Counted from the first letter of the stretch, positions 1 through 9,571 are shown. The stretch: 13,413 nt of DNA from Albidovulum sp. (GCA_030837825.1 JAUQYB010000024.1:1-13413); one strand, 5' to 3'. Notes: a model not told the origin generated them from the sequence alone. A program made the numbers and translations.

Positions 1-55
1 AGTTCTTGATCTGCTCCTTGAGGATCGCAGAGATCTCGGCTGCCTGGATTCCCAT
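1..55 (-). CDS. atpA: ATP synthase F1 subunit alpha, N-terminal fragment (cut by window edge)
   Basis: Only the first 18 codons are visible, reading [18 protein letters not shown], which is the typical start of an alphaproteobacterial AtpA. The nucleotide-binding domains lie outside the window. The ATG shares one base with the atpH stop codon (TAATG), so the two genes are translationally coupled. AGAGG sits about 7 nt upstream, inside the end of atpH, as a ribosome binding site. The subunit forms the alpha3beta3 catalytic head of F1. Identity rests on this short N-terminus plus its position directly after atpH, the usual alphaproteobacterial order (atpHAGDC). Confidence 0.9.
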   Translation of the reverse strand, partial: MGIQAAEISAILKEQIKN

Positions 56-615
56 TATCCGACCTCTTTCATGGCATTCTGGAGGGAAGCGAGCTTCGAG
101 CGGATCGAGGTGTCGATCATCTTCGAGCCCACCTTGACGATCAGTCCGCCGATGAGGCTCTCATCGACGGTGGTGTTGAGCTTGACGGTCTTGCCGACGG
201 ATTTCTTGAGCGAGGCGGCAAGCTTTTCGGCCTGCGTCCTGGTCAGTTCGGCCGCGGCGGTCACCTCGGCGGTGACTTCGCCCTTCTCCTCGGCGATCAT
301 GTCGTCGAGGGCCGACAGAAGCTGAGGCAGCACGAAAAGGCGCCGGTTCCCGGCCATCAGCGAAAGCGTGTTGGCGACCGTGGGTGACAGGCCCATCCTG
401 GCGGCGAGGGCGGTCACCGCGCGACCCTGCTCGTCACGCGAGAAGACCGGCGAGGCGATCAGGCCGCGCAGGTCGGCGCTGTCCTTCAGCGCCTGCCCCA
501 GCGACGCGACATCGGCCTCCAGCGCGGCAAGGCCACCGGCCTCCTTCGCCAGTTCAAATACGGCCGTCGCATAGCGCCCGGCAATCCCTGCGGAAATCGA
601 AGCTGGTTCGGACAC
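55..615 (-). CDS. atpH: ATP synthase F1 subunit delta (OSCP)
   Basis: Peripheral-stalk subunit that ties the F1 head to subunit b and keeps the alpha3beta3 hexamer from turning with the rotor; it acts on the cytoplasmic face of the inner membrane. The N-terminal helical domain (about residues 1-110) carries the family pattern [19 protein letters not shown]. The C-terminal OSCP signature, [18 protein letters not shown] followed by IRSKL, lies near residues 152-175. I chose the GTG at 615 (186 aa): GGAAGG lies 6 nt before it and the protein then starts (M)SEPASIS, as in relatives. An in-frame GTG at 621 touches the Shine-Dalgarno sequence and is less likely. It is the first gene of the atp operon and overlaps atpA by one base (TAATG). 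Length is normal for the family (about 180-186 aa). Confidence 0.95.
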   Translation of the reverse strand: MSEPASISAGIAGRYATAVFELAKEAGGLAALEADVASLGQALKDSADLRGLIASPVFSRDEQGRAVTALAARMGLSPTVANTLSLMAGNRRLFVLPQLLSALDDMIAEEKGEVTAEVTAAAELTRTQAEKLAASLKKSVGKTVKLNTTVDESLIGGLIVKVGSKMIDTSIRSKLASLQNAMKEVG

Positions 616-720
616 GTCCACCCTTCCGATTGTTCTGTCCCTGAGCCTCCGTCCGGCGCTGCGGCCAGTTCAGAAGCCGACAATGGCGTGCACGGAGGGC
701 GCACGGCCGAGGTCGGCGCG

Positions 721-749
721 GGTGTAGCAGAGCGGGAAAGGCCCCGCAA
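721..749 (-). promoter_or_regulatory. candidate promoter of the atp operon
   Basis: On the minus strand there is a TTGCGG -35-like hexamer (749-744), a 17-nt spacer, and TACACC (726-721) preceded by GC. The extended -10, GCTACACC, matches the alphaproteobacterial housekeeping consensus GCTANAWC at all but one position, and the TTG-to-GCTA distance also fits that consensus. Initiation near 714 would leave a leader of roughly 100 nt before atpH. Found by eye; no transcript start is known here. The remainder up to 895 shows no gene and no clear further signal. Confidence 0.45.
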
Positions 750-895
750 CCGCCTTGGTGAACCTTCTTCCGGCCGGGAAATCGTGCCATTTCAGGGGTT
801 TCCGCGAAGCGCGGCGCAGTGGCGCATTTCGCCTCGCAAAGGTTTGGGCGCAAACAGCCGCCCCTGGCGCAGAATCTGACTCACGAAGTCGTGAA

Positions 896-1642
896 TCACG
901 CGGGCTCGGCCGCCGGCTTGGGCAGGCCTTCGAGAACGCGCAGCGGCTTGCGGACGGCGGCGGCCAGACCCGGCCGCTGCGGGGCGTGGACGTGCTTGGA
1001 GACCTCGAGCATCAGCACGCCCCCCGCCAGGACCGAGGACACGCGGTGCCCGAACCGTTCCCAGGCCGGTGCGGTCCTGAGCCAGAACCGGCGCGAGCTG
1101 GGCGGCGCGAACAGCGCGGAAAGCTGGCGCTCGGCGGCGAAGGAATGGCGGCGGAGCTGGGCATCGAGCTGGCGCATCGAATAGGGCCGACCATAGCCGA
1201 AGGGCGTGGCGTCGGAGCGCGACCAGAGACCCGAGCGGTTCGGCACGACGAAAAGCGCGCGGCCCCCGGGGCCGAGCACGCGCCAGCATTCGTCAAGAAG
1301 CGCGGTCGGATTCTCGGATGTCTCGAGCCCGTGGAGGACGACGAGACGGTCGACCATGCCGGTCTCGATCGGCCACTGCGTCTCCTCGCAAAGGACCGAC
1401 ACATTGTCCATGCCGGCGGGCCAGGGCATCACCCCCTGCGGCCCCGGCATCAGCCCGATCACCCGGCGTGCAGGCTCCAGATAGGGCCTGAGGAGCGGCA
1501 CCGCGAAGCCGAAGCCCGCGACCGTCTCGCCCTTGGCGGGCGGCCAGAGGGCGGTGACCTTGTCGCGGATCGCCTTCTGGGCGACGCGGCCGAGCTGCGT
1601 GCGGTAGTAGAAGTTCCGCAGGTCGAGAACGTCGAGATACAT
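896..1642 (-). CDS. class I SAM-dependent methyltransferase-like protein with degenerate SAM motif
   Basis: A 248-residue soluble protein with a Methyltransf_11-like pattern. Motif I is near residues 43-49 (GFGFAVP), a strand/loop with [15 protein letters not shown] lies near 98-112, and [21 protein letters not shown] near 115-135 is the classic stretch between strands 4 and 5. Motif I lacks the usual DxGxGxG pattern, and the strand-2 end (VIGLMPG, 61-67) lacks the acidic residue that normally binds the SAM ribose. Activity and substrate are therefore uncertain. No strong Shine-Dalgarno precedes the ATG; AAGGA lies about 14 nt away. It is divergent from gloB (63 bp between starts), an arrangement I recall as common in Rhodobacterales. 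A weak 5-bp hairpin (881-894) follows the stop without a T-run. Confidence 0.8.
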   Translation of the reverse strand: MYLDVLDLRNFYYRTQLGRVAQKAIRDKVTALWPPAKGETVAGFGFAVPLLRPYLEPARRVIGLMPGPQGVMPWPAGMDNVSVLCEETQWPIETGMVDRLVVLHGLETSENPTALLDECWRVLGPGGRALFVVPNRSGLWSRSDATPFGYGRPYSMRQLDAQLRRHSFAAERQLSALFAPPSSRRFWLRTAPAWERFGHRVSSVLAGGVLMLEVSKHVHAPQRPGLAAAVRKPLRVLEGLPKPAAEPA

Positions 1643-1705
1643 TGCGCGCGCGGGCGTCCTTGGGCAAAGTCAGGCGCCAGCATACGGAAACGGACGCGAA
1701 TTGCC

Positions 1706-2473
1706 ATGCCGCTCGAAATCGTCACCGTCCCCTGCCTGAAGGACAACTACGCCTTCCTCGCCCATGATGCGGCGACCGGGGCCACGGCGGTGGTCGACGT
1801 GCCAGCGGCGGCGCCGGTCCTGAACGCGCTGGCCCGCCACGGCTGGAAGGCCAGCCACATCCTCATCACCCACCATCACGACGACCACATCGCCGGGCTG
1901 AAGGCGCTTGCGGCGGCCACCGGCGCGCGGGTGATCGGCGCGGCCGCCGATGCCCACCGCCTGCCGCGCCTCGACGAGACGGTGGCCGAAGGCGACACCA
2001 TCCGCCTCGGCATGGAGGAGGGAAAGGTGATCGAGGTTCCGGGCCACACCGTCGGCCATGTCGCCTACCATTTCCCCGGATCGGCCGTCGTCTTCACCGG
2101 CGACAGCCTGATGGCGCTCGGCTGCGGGCGGGTGTTCGAGGGCACGATGGCGCAGATGTGGGCCTCGCTCTCGAAGCTCGCGGCGCTGGACCCCGGCACG
2201 CTGATCTGTTCCGGCCATGAATATACCCAGTCGAACGCCCGTTTCGCGCTAACGATCGAGCCCGGCAACGCCGCGCTTCAGGCACGCGCCGAATCCGTCG
2301 CCGCGGCCGGGGCCGAGGGGCGGCCGACGGTGCCCTCGCGTCTGGCCGAGGAACTGGCGACCAACCCGTTCCTGCGCGCCGGCCGGCCCGAGGTCAAGCG
2401 CGCGATGGGGATGGAAGGCGCCCCCGACGCCGAGGTCTTCGCGGCGATCCGGCAGGCCAAGGACCGCTTCTGA
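1706..2473 (+). CDS. gloB: hydroxyacylglutathione hydrolase (glyoxalase II)
   Basis: A 255-aa binuclear-metal hydrolase that splits S-D-lactoylglutathione to D-lactate and glutathione, the second step of methylglyoxal detoxification in the cytoplasm. The metallo-beta-lactamase fold carries the THxHxDH motif (H56, H58, D60, H61), PGHTxGH (H114), TGDS (D133) and SGHEYT (H171). The C-terminal HAGH helical domain (about 172-255), with TVPSRLAEELATNPFLR, supports glyoxalase II rather than another family member. The reading frame stays open far upstream, but homology begins exactly at MPLEIVTVPCLKDNYAFL, so the ATG at 1706 is used; GGAAACGGA lies about 12 nt upstream. Length matches the family (about 255 aa). 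It is probably transcribed alone. Confidence 0.95.
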   Translation: MPLEIVTVPCLKDNYAFLAHDAATGATAVVDVPAAAPVLNALARHGWKASHILITHHHDDHIAGLKALAAATGARVIGAAADAHRLPRLDETVAEGDTIRLGMEEGKVIEVPGHTVGHVAYHFPGSAVVFTGDSLMALGCGRVFEGTMAQMWASLSKLAALDPGTLICSGHEYTQSNARFALTIEPGNAALQARAESVAAAGAEGRPTVPSRLAEELATNPFLRAGRPEVKRAMGMEGAPDAEVFAAIRQAKDRF

Positions 2474-2738
2474 CACCCGGGCCGCAGCGGCGCCCTTGAC
2501 GGGCGGGGGGCGGCACTCCATCTGATACCGCGGACGGGACGCGGGTTCCGTCAGGGTCTCAACTCTCCCTCGCCCCGGCAGCGCCAAACGATCACATTTT
2601 GTGCCAAAGCCGAAGCCTTGGCCGAAATGCGCCAGAAAACACTTGAAGCTGCCCGATTTCCACCGAAGTTTAAGGGTATGAGGCGATGGTGGGCCTCGGG
2701 CCTCGTGCCCGGCCTGCCGACAGGAAAGGAGCACGAAG

Positions 2739-5060
<2,322 letters not shown>

Positions 5061-5077
5061 CCCGGGAAACGGCACAG

Positions 5078-5114
5078 GGCCGGGCCCGCCCCAGCGGCGG
5101 GCCCGTCCGGTTTT
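5078..5114 (+). terminator. intrinsic terminator after clpA
   Basis: A perfect 10-bp GC stem (CGGGCCCGCC at 5081-5090 and GGCGGGCCCG at 5096-5105) with loop CCAGC, followed within six bases by TTTT (5111-5114). It starts 20 bases after the clpA stop and separates clpA from the next plus-strand gene. It is the clearest terminator in the window. Confidence 0.85.
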
Positions 5115-5173
5115 CCGCCGCGGGAACCTTTCCGGGCCAGACGGCTTCTTTCCGGGTGGAAAGGAGGTCAGCC

Positions 5174-5587
5174 ATGTCTCATTCGCTTACCCACGCCGGA
5201 TCGGAATCGCTCAGTTCCGCCCCCCACTTCCGACGCTATGGCTACACCTACGTCACCGCGATCCTCTTTCTCGTCGCGCTCGCCGGCCACTGGTGGCTGG
5301 GGTGGCGCGCCTATCTGGCCGACCAGGCAGAGCACGGCGCGGCAGCGCAGGTGGCCGATTTCATCGTGCTCACCGGCCGCGACACGTTAGAGAACTGGCA
5401 ATCCGAATTCCTGCAACTGATCTGGCAGGTGGCGGGCCTCGCCTATCTGCTGCATGTCGGCTCCCCCCAGTCGCGCGAAGGCAACGAGCGGCTGGAGGCG
5501 AAGATCGACGCGCTGCTGCGCGCGGTCGACGGCGACGCCGAGGCGACGATCCGCGCGCTCGACGCGATCTACGACCGGAATGACTGA
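5174..5587 (+). CDS. small membrane protein, DUF6766-like
   Basis: A 137-aa protein of unknown function. A first hydrophobic helix lies at about residues 25-46 (YVTAILFLVALAGHWWLGW) and a second at about 80-97 (FLQLIWQVAGLAYLLHVG). Between them is a polar stretch with the conserved-looking TLENWQSEFLQ (71-81), and after them SPQSREGNERLEAKID leads into a charged helical tail. The order 'GY…TM…W…QREHG-like…ENW.SEFLQ…GS..S' matches my memory of DUF6766; this is recognition, not a search. The ATG at 5174 has a perfect AAGGAGG 7 nt upstream; an in-frame GTG at 5156 precedes that site and is rejected. The gene stands alone after the clpA terminator and converges on the SnoaL-like gene with an 8-bp gap. 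Confidence 0.8.
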   Translation: MSHSLTHAGSESLSSAPHFRRYGYTYVTAILFLVALAGHWWLGWRAYLADQAEHGAAAQVADFIVLTGRDTLENWQSEFLQLIWQVAGLAYLLHVGSPQSREGNERLEAKIDALLRAVDGDAEATIRALDAIYDRND

Positions 5588-5595
5588 AATGCGGG

Positions 5596-5979
5596 TCAGG
5601 GCAGCGCCCGGCCGTCGGCGGGCGTGTCCTGGCTGAAGACATTGGCCCAGCCCGCCGCAGTCCGGCGCCAGACGGACGAGACATACATCGCCTCCCGGGC
5701 GGTCTGCCCGACGCGGCGGTAGTCCGCCCGGTAGGCCAGCAGCGCGTGGTCGCTACCGAGGGCCACGAGGCGCGCCTCCGACAGCCGGAACTCCAGAACC
5801 GTCGGCCCGCCGGCAAGCTGGGCGGCATGCGCCTCGCGCCCGGCGAAACCGTCGGGGTAGACGCCGAGAAAATCCGCCGCCAGCAGGGCGCGGTCGGCCG
5901 CGGCATCGCCCGCGACTAGCGCCCGCCACACCGAGGTCTCGAGCGCGAGGAGGTCGGCCAGACGCGCGGGCGCGGTCAT
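5596..5979 (-). CDS. SnoaL/DUF4440-like (NTF2-fold) protein
   Basis: A 127-aa soluble protein with the NTF2-like layout: an N-terminal helix (LLALETSVWRALVAGD), a short second helix (ADRALLAADFLGVYPDG), then strands ending in YVSSVWRRTAAGWANVFSQDTP. The last part is the usual 'SSVW.R..G.W...F.Q.TP' of DUF4440/nuclear transport factor 2 family proteins. These folds bind small molecules or act as simple enzymes; no substrate can be assigned. I prefer the ATG at 5979, where GGAG lies 8 nt upstream; a GTG at 5985 overlapping the preceding stop (GTGA) is the alternative. Either way it directly follows the OmpA-domain gene and is likely co-translated as the last gene of that run. Confidence 0.75.
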   Translation of the reverse strand: MTAPARLADLLALETSVWRALVAGDAAADRALLAADFLGVYPDGFAGREAHAAQLAGGPTVLEFRLSEARLVALGSDHALLAYRADYRRVGQTAREAMYVSSVWRRTAAGWANVFSQDTPADGRALP

Positions 5980-5981
5980 CC

Positions 5982-7766
5982 TCACCGCTCCGTCAGCTTC
6001 AGTTCGATCCGCCGGTTCTGCGCCCTTGCCTCGGGACTGTCACCCGCCGCCACGGGCCGGTATTCGCCGAAGCCGGTCGCCGCCAGCCGCTCGGGCGGGA
6101 AGCCGAGGTCGTCCTGCATGTAGCGCACCACCGACAGCGCACGGGCCTGCGAAAGCTCCCAGTTGTCGCGGAACGCGCCCTGACCCGACAGCGGCAGGTC
6201 GTCGGTGTGGCCGTCCACACGGATGATCCAGTCGATCCCGGGCGGGATCACCGCCGCCACCTCCTGCAAGGTCCGGACCACGCCGGCGATCTGGCTCTTG
6301 CCCTCGGGCGCGAGCGTGGCCGAGCCCGGCTCGAACAGCACCTCGGAGGAAAAGACGAAGCGGTCGCCCACCACGCGCACCCCCTCGCGGCCCGCCAGCA
6401 CCTCGGAGAGCTTGCCGAAGAATTCCGAGCGGTAGCGGGCAAGTTCCTTCGTCTCTTCCTTGAGCGACTTCGCCTCGGCCTCGAGCCTGAGCCGCTCGGC
6501 CTCCTCGAGCGCGGCGCGGCGCTTCTCCTCGGCAGCGACGCGGGCGAGTGCGGAGTTGAGCTGGCTTCCCAGCGCCTCGATCTGCACCTTCGCGTCGGCA
6601 TCCTTGGCCGCCGAGGCGTCGAGCAGCTCCTGCAAGGCGCCGAGCTGGCCCCTGAGCGCTGCCACCTGCTCGTTCAGCAGCGTCACCTTCCGCGCCGCAC
6701 TGGCCGAGGCCGCCTGTTCCTCCGCCAGCCGGGTGTTCGCCGCGGCGAGAAGCGCGCGCTGGCGCTCCGCCTCGTCCAGCGCCGTCTTCGACCGGTCCTC
6801 GGCGGCGAGCCGCGCGGCGAGCGCCGCCGCCAGTTCGTCCTCGATCGCCTTGCGGTCGGCATCCGTCGCCGTCCGCGCCGCCTCGGCTGCGGCCCGCGCG
6901 GCGGCGAGTTCCTCCTTCGTCGAGGTCTCGGCCAGAAGGGCGGCGGCAAGCCGGGCGTCGATGTCCTTCCGCGCCGCCTCCGCGGCGGCGAGAAGGGTGA
7001 GCGTCTCCTCCGCCCGCTTCCGCTCGGCTTCCAGCGCCAGCGTCATCGCCGTCAGTTCGTCGCCGGCGGTCTTCAGCTTGTCGCGCAGCGCCGCGGCCGC
7101 CGCCGCATCGGCGAGCCTCGCGGCCTCGGCCTCGTCCAGCGCACCCTCCGCCGTGGCGAGTGCCGCCGCGCCCTCGGCGTTCCGGCGCCGGAGGTCGGCC
7201 ACCAGCGCGTCGAGCGCCTCGCGCCGGGCGGCGGCAAGCCGGGCCTCCTCGGCCTGCCGGTCGATCTCCTGCCGCGCCTTCGCCACGGCGAGGTTCAGCG
7301 CCTCCTCGGCCGACAGCAGACGGTCGCGTTCTTCGCCAAGGGCCGCCGCCTCGCCCCGTGCCGCGTCGCGTTCGGACAGGAGGGAGGCCACCTGCGCCTC
7401 GAAGTCCGTGATCCGCGCCTCGGCCTCGCCAAGCTCCGCCGTGCGGGCATCGAGGCTCGCGGTCAGGTTGGCGATCAGCGTCGCCTGCCGCTCCGCCTCG
7501 GCCCGCGCCCCGGCGAGGTCGGCGCCGAGTTCGGCCGACCGGCTCCGTTCCAGTCCCAGCGCATCGGCGAGGCCCGCCACCTGTTCGCCCAGCGCCTCCA
7601 GCTCGTCGCCCTGGGTGGTGATCTGTTCGCGCAGCACGAACTGGACGACCATGAAGATGGTCACGACGAAGGTCAGAACGAGGATCAGCGTCGACAGCGC
7701 ATCGACATAGCCCGGCCAGATGTTGGCGGCGAAGCGTTGTCCTCCCCTGCCCGACGACAGCGCCAT
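5982..7766 (-). CDS. coiled-coil OmpA/MotB-domain stator protein (ZorB/TolR/MotB-like partner)
   Basis: A 594-aa inner-membrane protein reaching into the periplasm. A basic N-terminus precedes one transmembrane helix (about 17-45) with Asp22 in WPGYVDALSTL, placed like the proton-carrying Asp of MotB, TolR, ExbD and ZorB. Residues about 48-447 are an Ala/Glu/Arg/Leu-rich heptad region, a predicted coiled coil. Residues 463-594 form an OmpA-type peptidoglycan-binding domain: VDGHTDD (D522), NWELSQARA (R542) and AQNRRIEL (582-589), with D522 and R542 at the diaminopimelate-binding positions. GGAGG lies about 7 nt before the ATG, and only one base separates it from the stop of the ExbB-like gene, so the two are coupled. 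The family is often labelled 'peptidoglycan-binding protein' in Rhodobacterales. Its exact role is unknown. Confidence 0.85.
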   Translation of the reverse strand: MALSSGRGGQRFAANIWPGYVDALSTLILVLTFVVTIFMVVQFVLREQITTQGDELEALGEQVAGLADALGLERSRSAELGADLAGARAEAERQATLIANLTASLDARTAELGEAEARITDFEAQVASLLSERDAARGEAAALGEERDRLLSAEEALNLAVAKARQEIDRQAEEARLAAARREALDALVADLRRRNAEGAAALATAEGALDEAEAARLADAAAAAALRDKLKTAGDELTAMTLALEAERKRAEETLTLLAAAEAARKDIDARLAAALLAETSTKEELAAARAAAEAARTATDADRKAIEDELAAALAARLAAEDRSKTALDEAERQRALLAAANTRLAEEQAASASAARKVTLLNEQVAALRGQLGALQELLDASAAKDADAKVQIEALGSQLNSALARVAAEEKRRAALEEAERLRLEAEAKSLKEETKELARYRSEFFGKLSEVLAGREGVRVVGDRFVFSSEVLFEPGSATLAPEGKSQIAGVVRTLQEVAAVIPPGIDWIIRVDGHTDDLPLSGQGAFRDNWELSQARALSVVRYMQDDLGFPPERLAATGFGEYRPVAAGDSPEARAQNRRIELKLTER

Positions 7767-7767
7767 C

Positions 7768-8973
7768 TCAGCCCCTCCGCCCGGCTTCGGCGCGGCCGAG
7801 CGCGCGGACGGCGCGGATCAGCTCGGCAAGGTCGCCGCGCAGGTCGGCCATGCTCTCCTGCCGCCCGGCGGCGACCTCTTCCAGAAGCTTCAGCATCTGC
7901 ACGTCGATCGACCGCAGGCGCATCCGGCTTTCGGCGTCGCCGCCGTCGATCCCGCTGTCGGCGGCGTTCCTTTCCACCAGCGCCACGAGCCGCTCCTGCC
8001 CCTCGGCGATGCGGGCAAGCTGCGGGTCGGGTCCCGCCTCGGCCTGGGCCTCGGCCTCGGCCTCGAGCCGCCGGGTCAGCGCCTCCACCGCCGAGGCCAC
8101 CCCTTCCAGCCGTTCGTTCACCGCCGCGCGGCCGGCGTCGCTGCGCTCGAGCAGCGCCTGCAAGGTGTCAACCTGCCCGGCCATGTGATCGAGGATGCCC
8201 GCCACCGCCTCACCGTCGACGCCCTCGCCCTCGCCGCCGGCGAAGGACAGGCGGGTGAACGAGGTCAGCCATTCCTCCAGCTCGCGGTAGAACCGGTTCT
8301 GGCCGTGGCCGGCGAAAAGCTCCAGCAGGCCCACGACGAGCGAGCCGGCAAGCCCGAGCAGCGAGGAGGAGAAGGCCGTGCCCATGCCGCCCAACTGCCG
8401 CTCGAGCCCGGTCATCAGCTTGTCGAAGACCTGCATCCCGCTTTCGCCCTCCTGCGGGGCAAGGGCGCGGATGGTGTCGACCACCGCCGGAACCGTCGTC
8501 GCCAGCCCGTAGAACGTGCCGAGCAGGCCGAGGAAGATCAGCAGGCTGGTGAGATAGCGGGTGATGTCGCGCGCCTCGTCGATCCTTGTCGCGACGGATT
8601 CGAGGATCGAGCGGGCGGAGGTGCTGGAAATCTGCCCGCCCCTCGGGCCGCGGGAGCGGAGAAGCGCGGCAAGGGGCGCCAGAAGCCGCGGGGGGATGGT
8701 GATCTCGTGCCCCGGCCGCTGGGCGGCGAACCCCTCGATCCAGCTCACCGACCGGATCATTTCGACCAGTTGCCAGAAGCAGGTGAGAACGCCGAGGACG
8801 AAGACCAGAAGGATCAGCCCGTTCAGCCAGCGGTTCGCGAAGAAGATCGAGGAGATCGGCCCGTAGGCAAGATAGGCCCCCACGCAGACAAGCGTGAGAA
8901 CGAGGAGCATCATCGCCACCTGCCGCACCGGCTGCGAGAAGAAGGGCTCGGCCTCGCGTATCGTCCTGTCCAT
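7768..8973 (-). CDS. MotA/TolQ/ExbB-family proton channel protein (ZorA-like)
   Basis: A 401-aa integral inner-membrane protein. Hydrophobic helices lie at about 20-38, 50-70, 138-165 and 196-222. The MotA/TolQ/ExbB signature is FLGLLGTFYGL in helix 3 and GMGTAFSSSLLGLAGSLVVGLLEL in helix 4, separated by the usual polar loop. A C-terminal tail of about 150 residues (250-401) is charged and helical, predicted cytoplasmic. In this family five copies surround a dimer of the partner and move protons across the membrane to drive motion or force. The ATG at 8973 is used; an upstream extension would overlap the chaC-like gene. Its stop is one base from the start of the OmpA-domain partner. The four-helix layout with a long tail resembles MotA/ZorA more than the three-helix TolQ. 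Confidence 0.88.
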   Translation of the reverse strand: MDRTIREAEPFFSQPVRQVAMMLLVLTLVCVGAYLAYGPISSIFFANRWLNGLILLVFVLGVLTCFWQLVEMIRSVSWIEGFAAQRPGHEITIPPRLLAPLAALLRSRGPRGGQISSTSARSILESVATRIDEARDITRYLTSLLIFLGLLGTFYGLATTVPAVVDTIRALAPQEGESGMQVFDKLMTGLERQLGGMGTAFSSSLLGLAGSLVVGLLELFAGHGQNRFYRELEEWLTSFTRLSFAGGEGEGVDGEAVAGILDHMAGQVDTLQALLERSDAGRAAVNERLEGVASAVEALTRRLEAEAEAQAEAGPDPQLARIAEGQERLVALVERNAADSGIDGGDAESRMRLRSIDVQMLKLLEEVAAGRQESMADLRGDLAELIRAVRALGRAEAGRRG

Positions 8974-9028
8974 CGGCCCTGCCACCCCGCCCCGGTTCCG
9001 GCGCCAGAATAGGGGCCGGGACGCGGGC

Positions 9029-9571
9029 TCACAAGCCGGGAGACGCCAGCGCCCGCACGCGCACGGCAAGCCAGTCGAGCTCGGGGTCGGCAATGCCGAG
9101 ATCGTGCAGGTGCGCGGCGGTGTTCCACAGATAGTCGCGGTTCGGCCCGCGCCCGCCGGTCGCCTCCAGGATCGCCCGCGCCTGTTCCTCCAGCGGCAAC
9201 CCGCCGCAATACTGCACGTGGTCGGGGTCGATCACATAGGTCACCGCCTCCACCTGCCGGCCATCGGCCAGCGCCACCGGCAGCAGCCGTTCCAGATAGG
9301 CCGAAGAGATCAGTTCGCGTTCGCGCAGCGCCTCGAGCGTGCGTCCGGCCCGTTCGGCGGCGACGGCAAAAGCCACGCCCTCACAGGCGGCGCCCTCGGC
9401 CGCGTCGAGCGCAAGGACGAGGCCGGGCCGCTCTGCCGTGCCGCGGTGGTGGATCGAGCGCATGCAGAAACTGCGGTGCCAGCCCGGCAGGCGGGCAAGC
9501 ACCCGCTCCTCCCACTCGAATCCCGGCTCCCAGATGAGCGAGCCGTAGCCGAAGACCCAGAGTCCGTTCAT
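9029..9571 (-). CDS. chaC: gamma-glutamylcyclotransferase (ChaC-like, glutathione-degrading)
   Basis: A 180-aa cytosolic protein expected to cleave glutathione to 5-oxoproline and Cys-Gly. The signature GYGSL lies at residues 8-12 and binds the gamma-glutamyl group. The WHRSFCMRSIHHRGTAERPGLVLAL stretch (31-55) is typical of bacterial ChaC. The catalytic Glu is most likely E86 in LRERELISSAYL, aligned with the REM…Y motif of relatives. The C-terminus has YCGGLPLEEQARAILEATGGRGPNRDYL, also characteristic. Length is usual for bacterial ChaC. The start ATG at 9571 faces the DUF2125 gene across a 66-bp divergent intergenic region. The ExbB-like gene begins 55 bp downstream on the same strand, so co-transcription is possible but less tight than between the later genes. 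Confidence 0.92.
   Translation of the reverse strand: MNGLWVFGYGSLIWEPGFEWEERVLARLPGWHRSFCMRSIHHRGTAERPGLVLALDAAEGAACEGVAFAVAAERAGRTLEALRERELISSAYLERLLPVALADGRQVEAVTYVIDPDHVQYCGGLPLEEQARAILEATGGRGPNRDYLWNTAAHLHDLGIADPELDWLAVRVRALASPGL

Noticed and set aside
881..894. Palindrome TCACGAAGTCGTGA just after the methyltransferase stop
   Set aside because: A 5-bp usable stem with no T-run on the minus strand; could be chance or a minor transcription end, not supportable as a terminator.
755..1705. Upstream extension of the gloB frame by 317 codons
   Set aside because: It lies antisense to the methyltransferase gene; gloB homology starts exactly at the ATG at 1706 and normal family length is reached from there.
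2481..2505. Small GC hairpins after gloB (CGCCC-TTGAC-GGGCG and an overlapping GCCGC palindrome)
   Set aside because: Stems are only about 5 bp and no T-run follows; too weak to call a terminator in such GC-rich DNA.
2642..2674. Possible heat-shock or housekeeping promoter before clpA starting at CTTGAAG
   Set aside because: The -35-like box is good for either sigma factor, but no -10 box (CCCCAT-type, CYTAT or TATAAT/GCTANAWC) lies at a proper distance.
5605..5624. Inverted repeat CGCCCG…CGGGCG at the convergent end of the SnoaL-like gene
   Set aside because: It lies within coding sequence and has no T-run on either strand; likely chance in this composition.
6207..9012. Long plus-strand open frames (683, 416 and 430 codons) opposite the OmpA-domain and ExbB-like genes
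   Set aside because: Composition is extremely biased (Arg/Gly/Leu- or Ser/Ala-rich), as expected from the antisense of Ala/Glu/Arg coiled-coil coding; no domain or Shine-Dalgarno sequence supports them.
5596..9571. A complete Zorya anti-phage system
   Set aside because: Only the ZorA/ZorB-like motor layout is present. No helicase (ZorD), ZorC or ZorE-type nuclease lies beside it; the neighbours are chaC and SnoaL-like genes.
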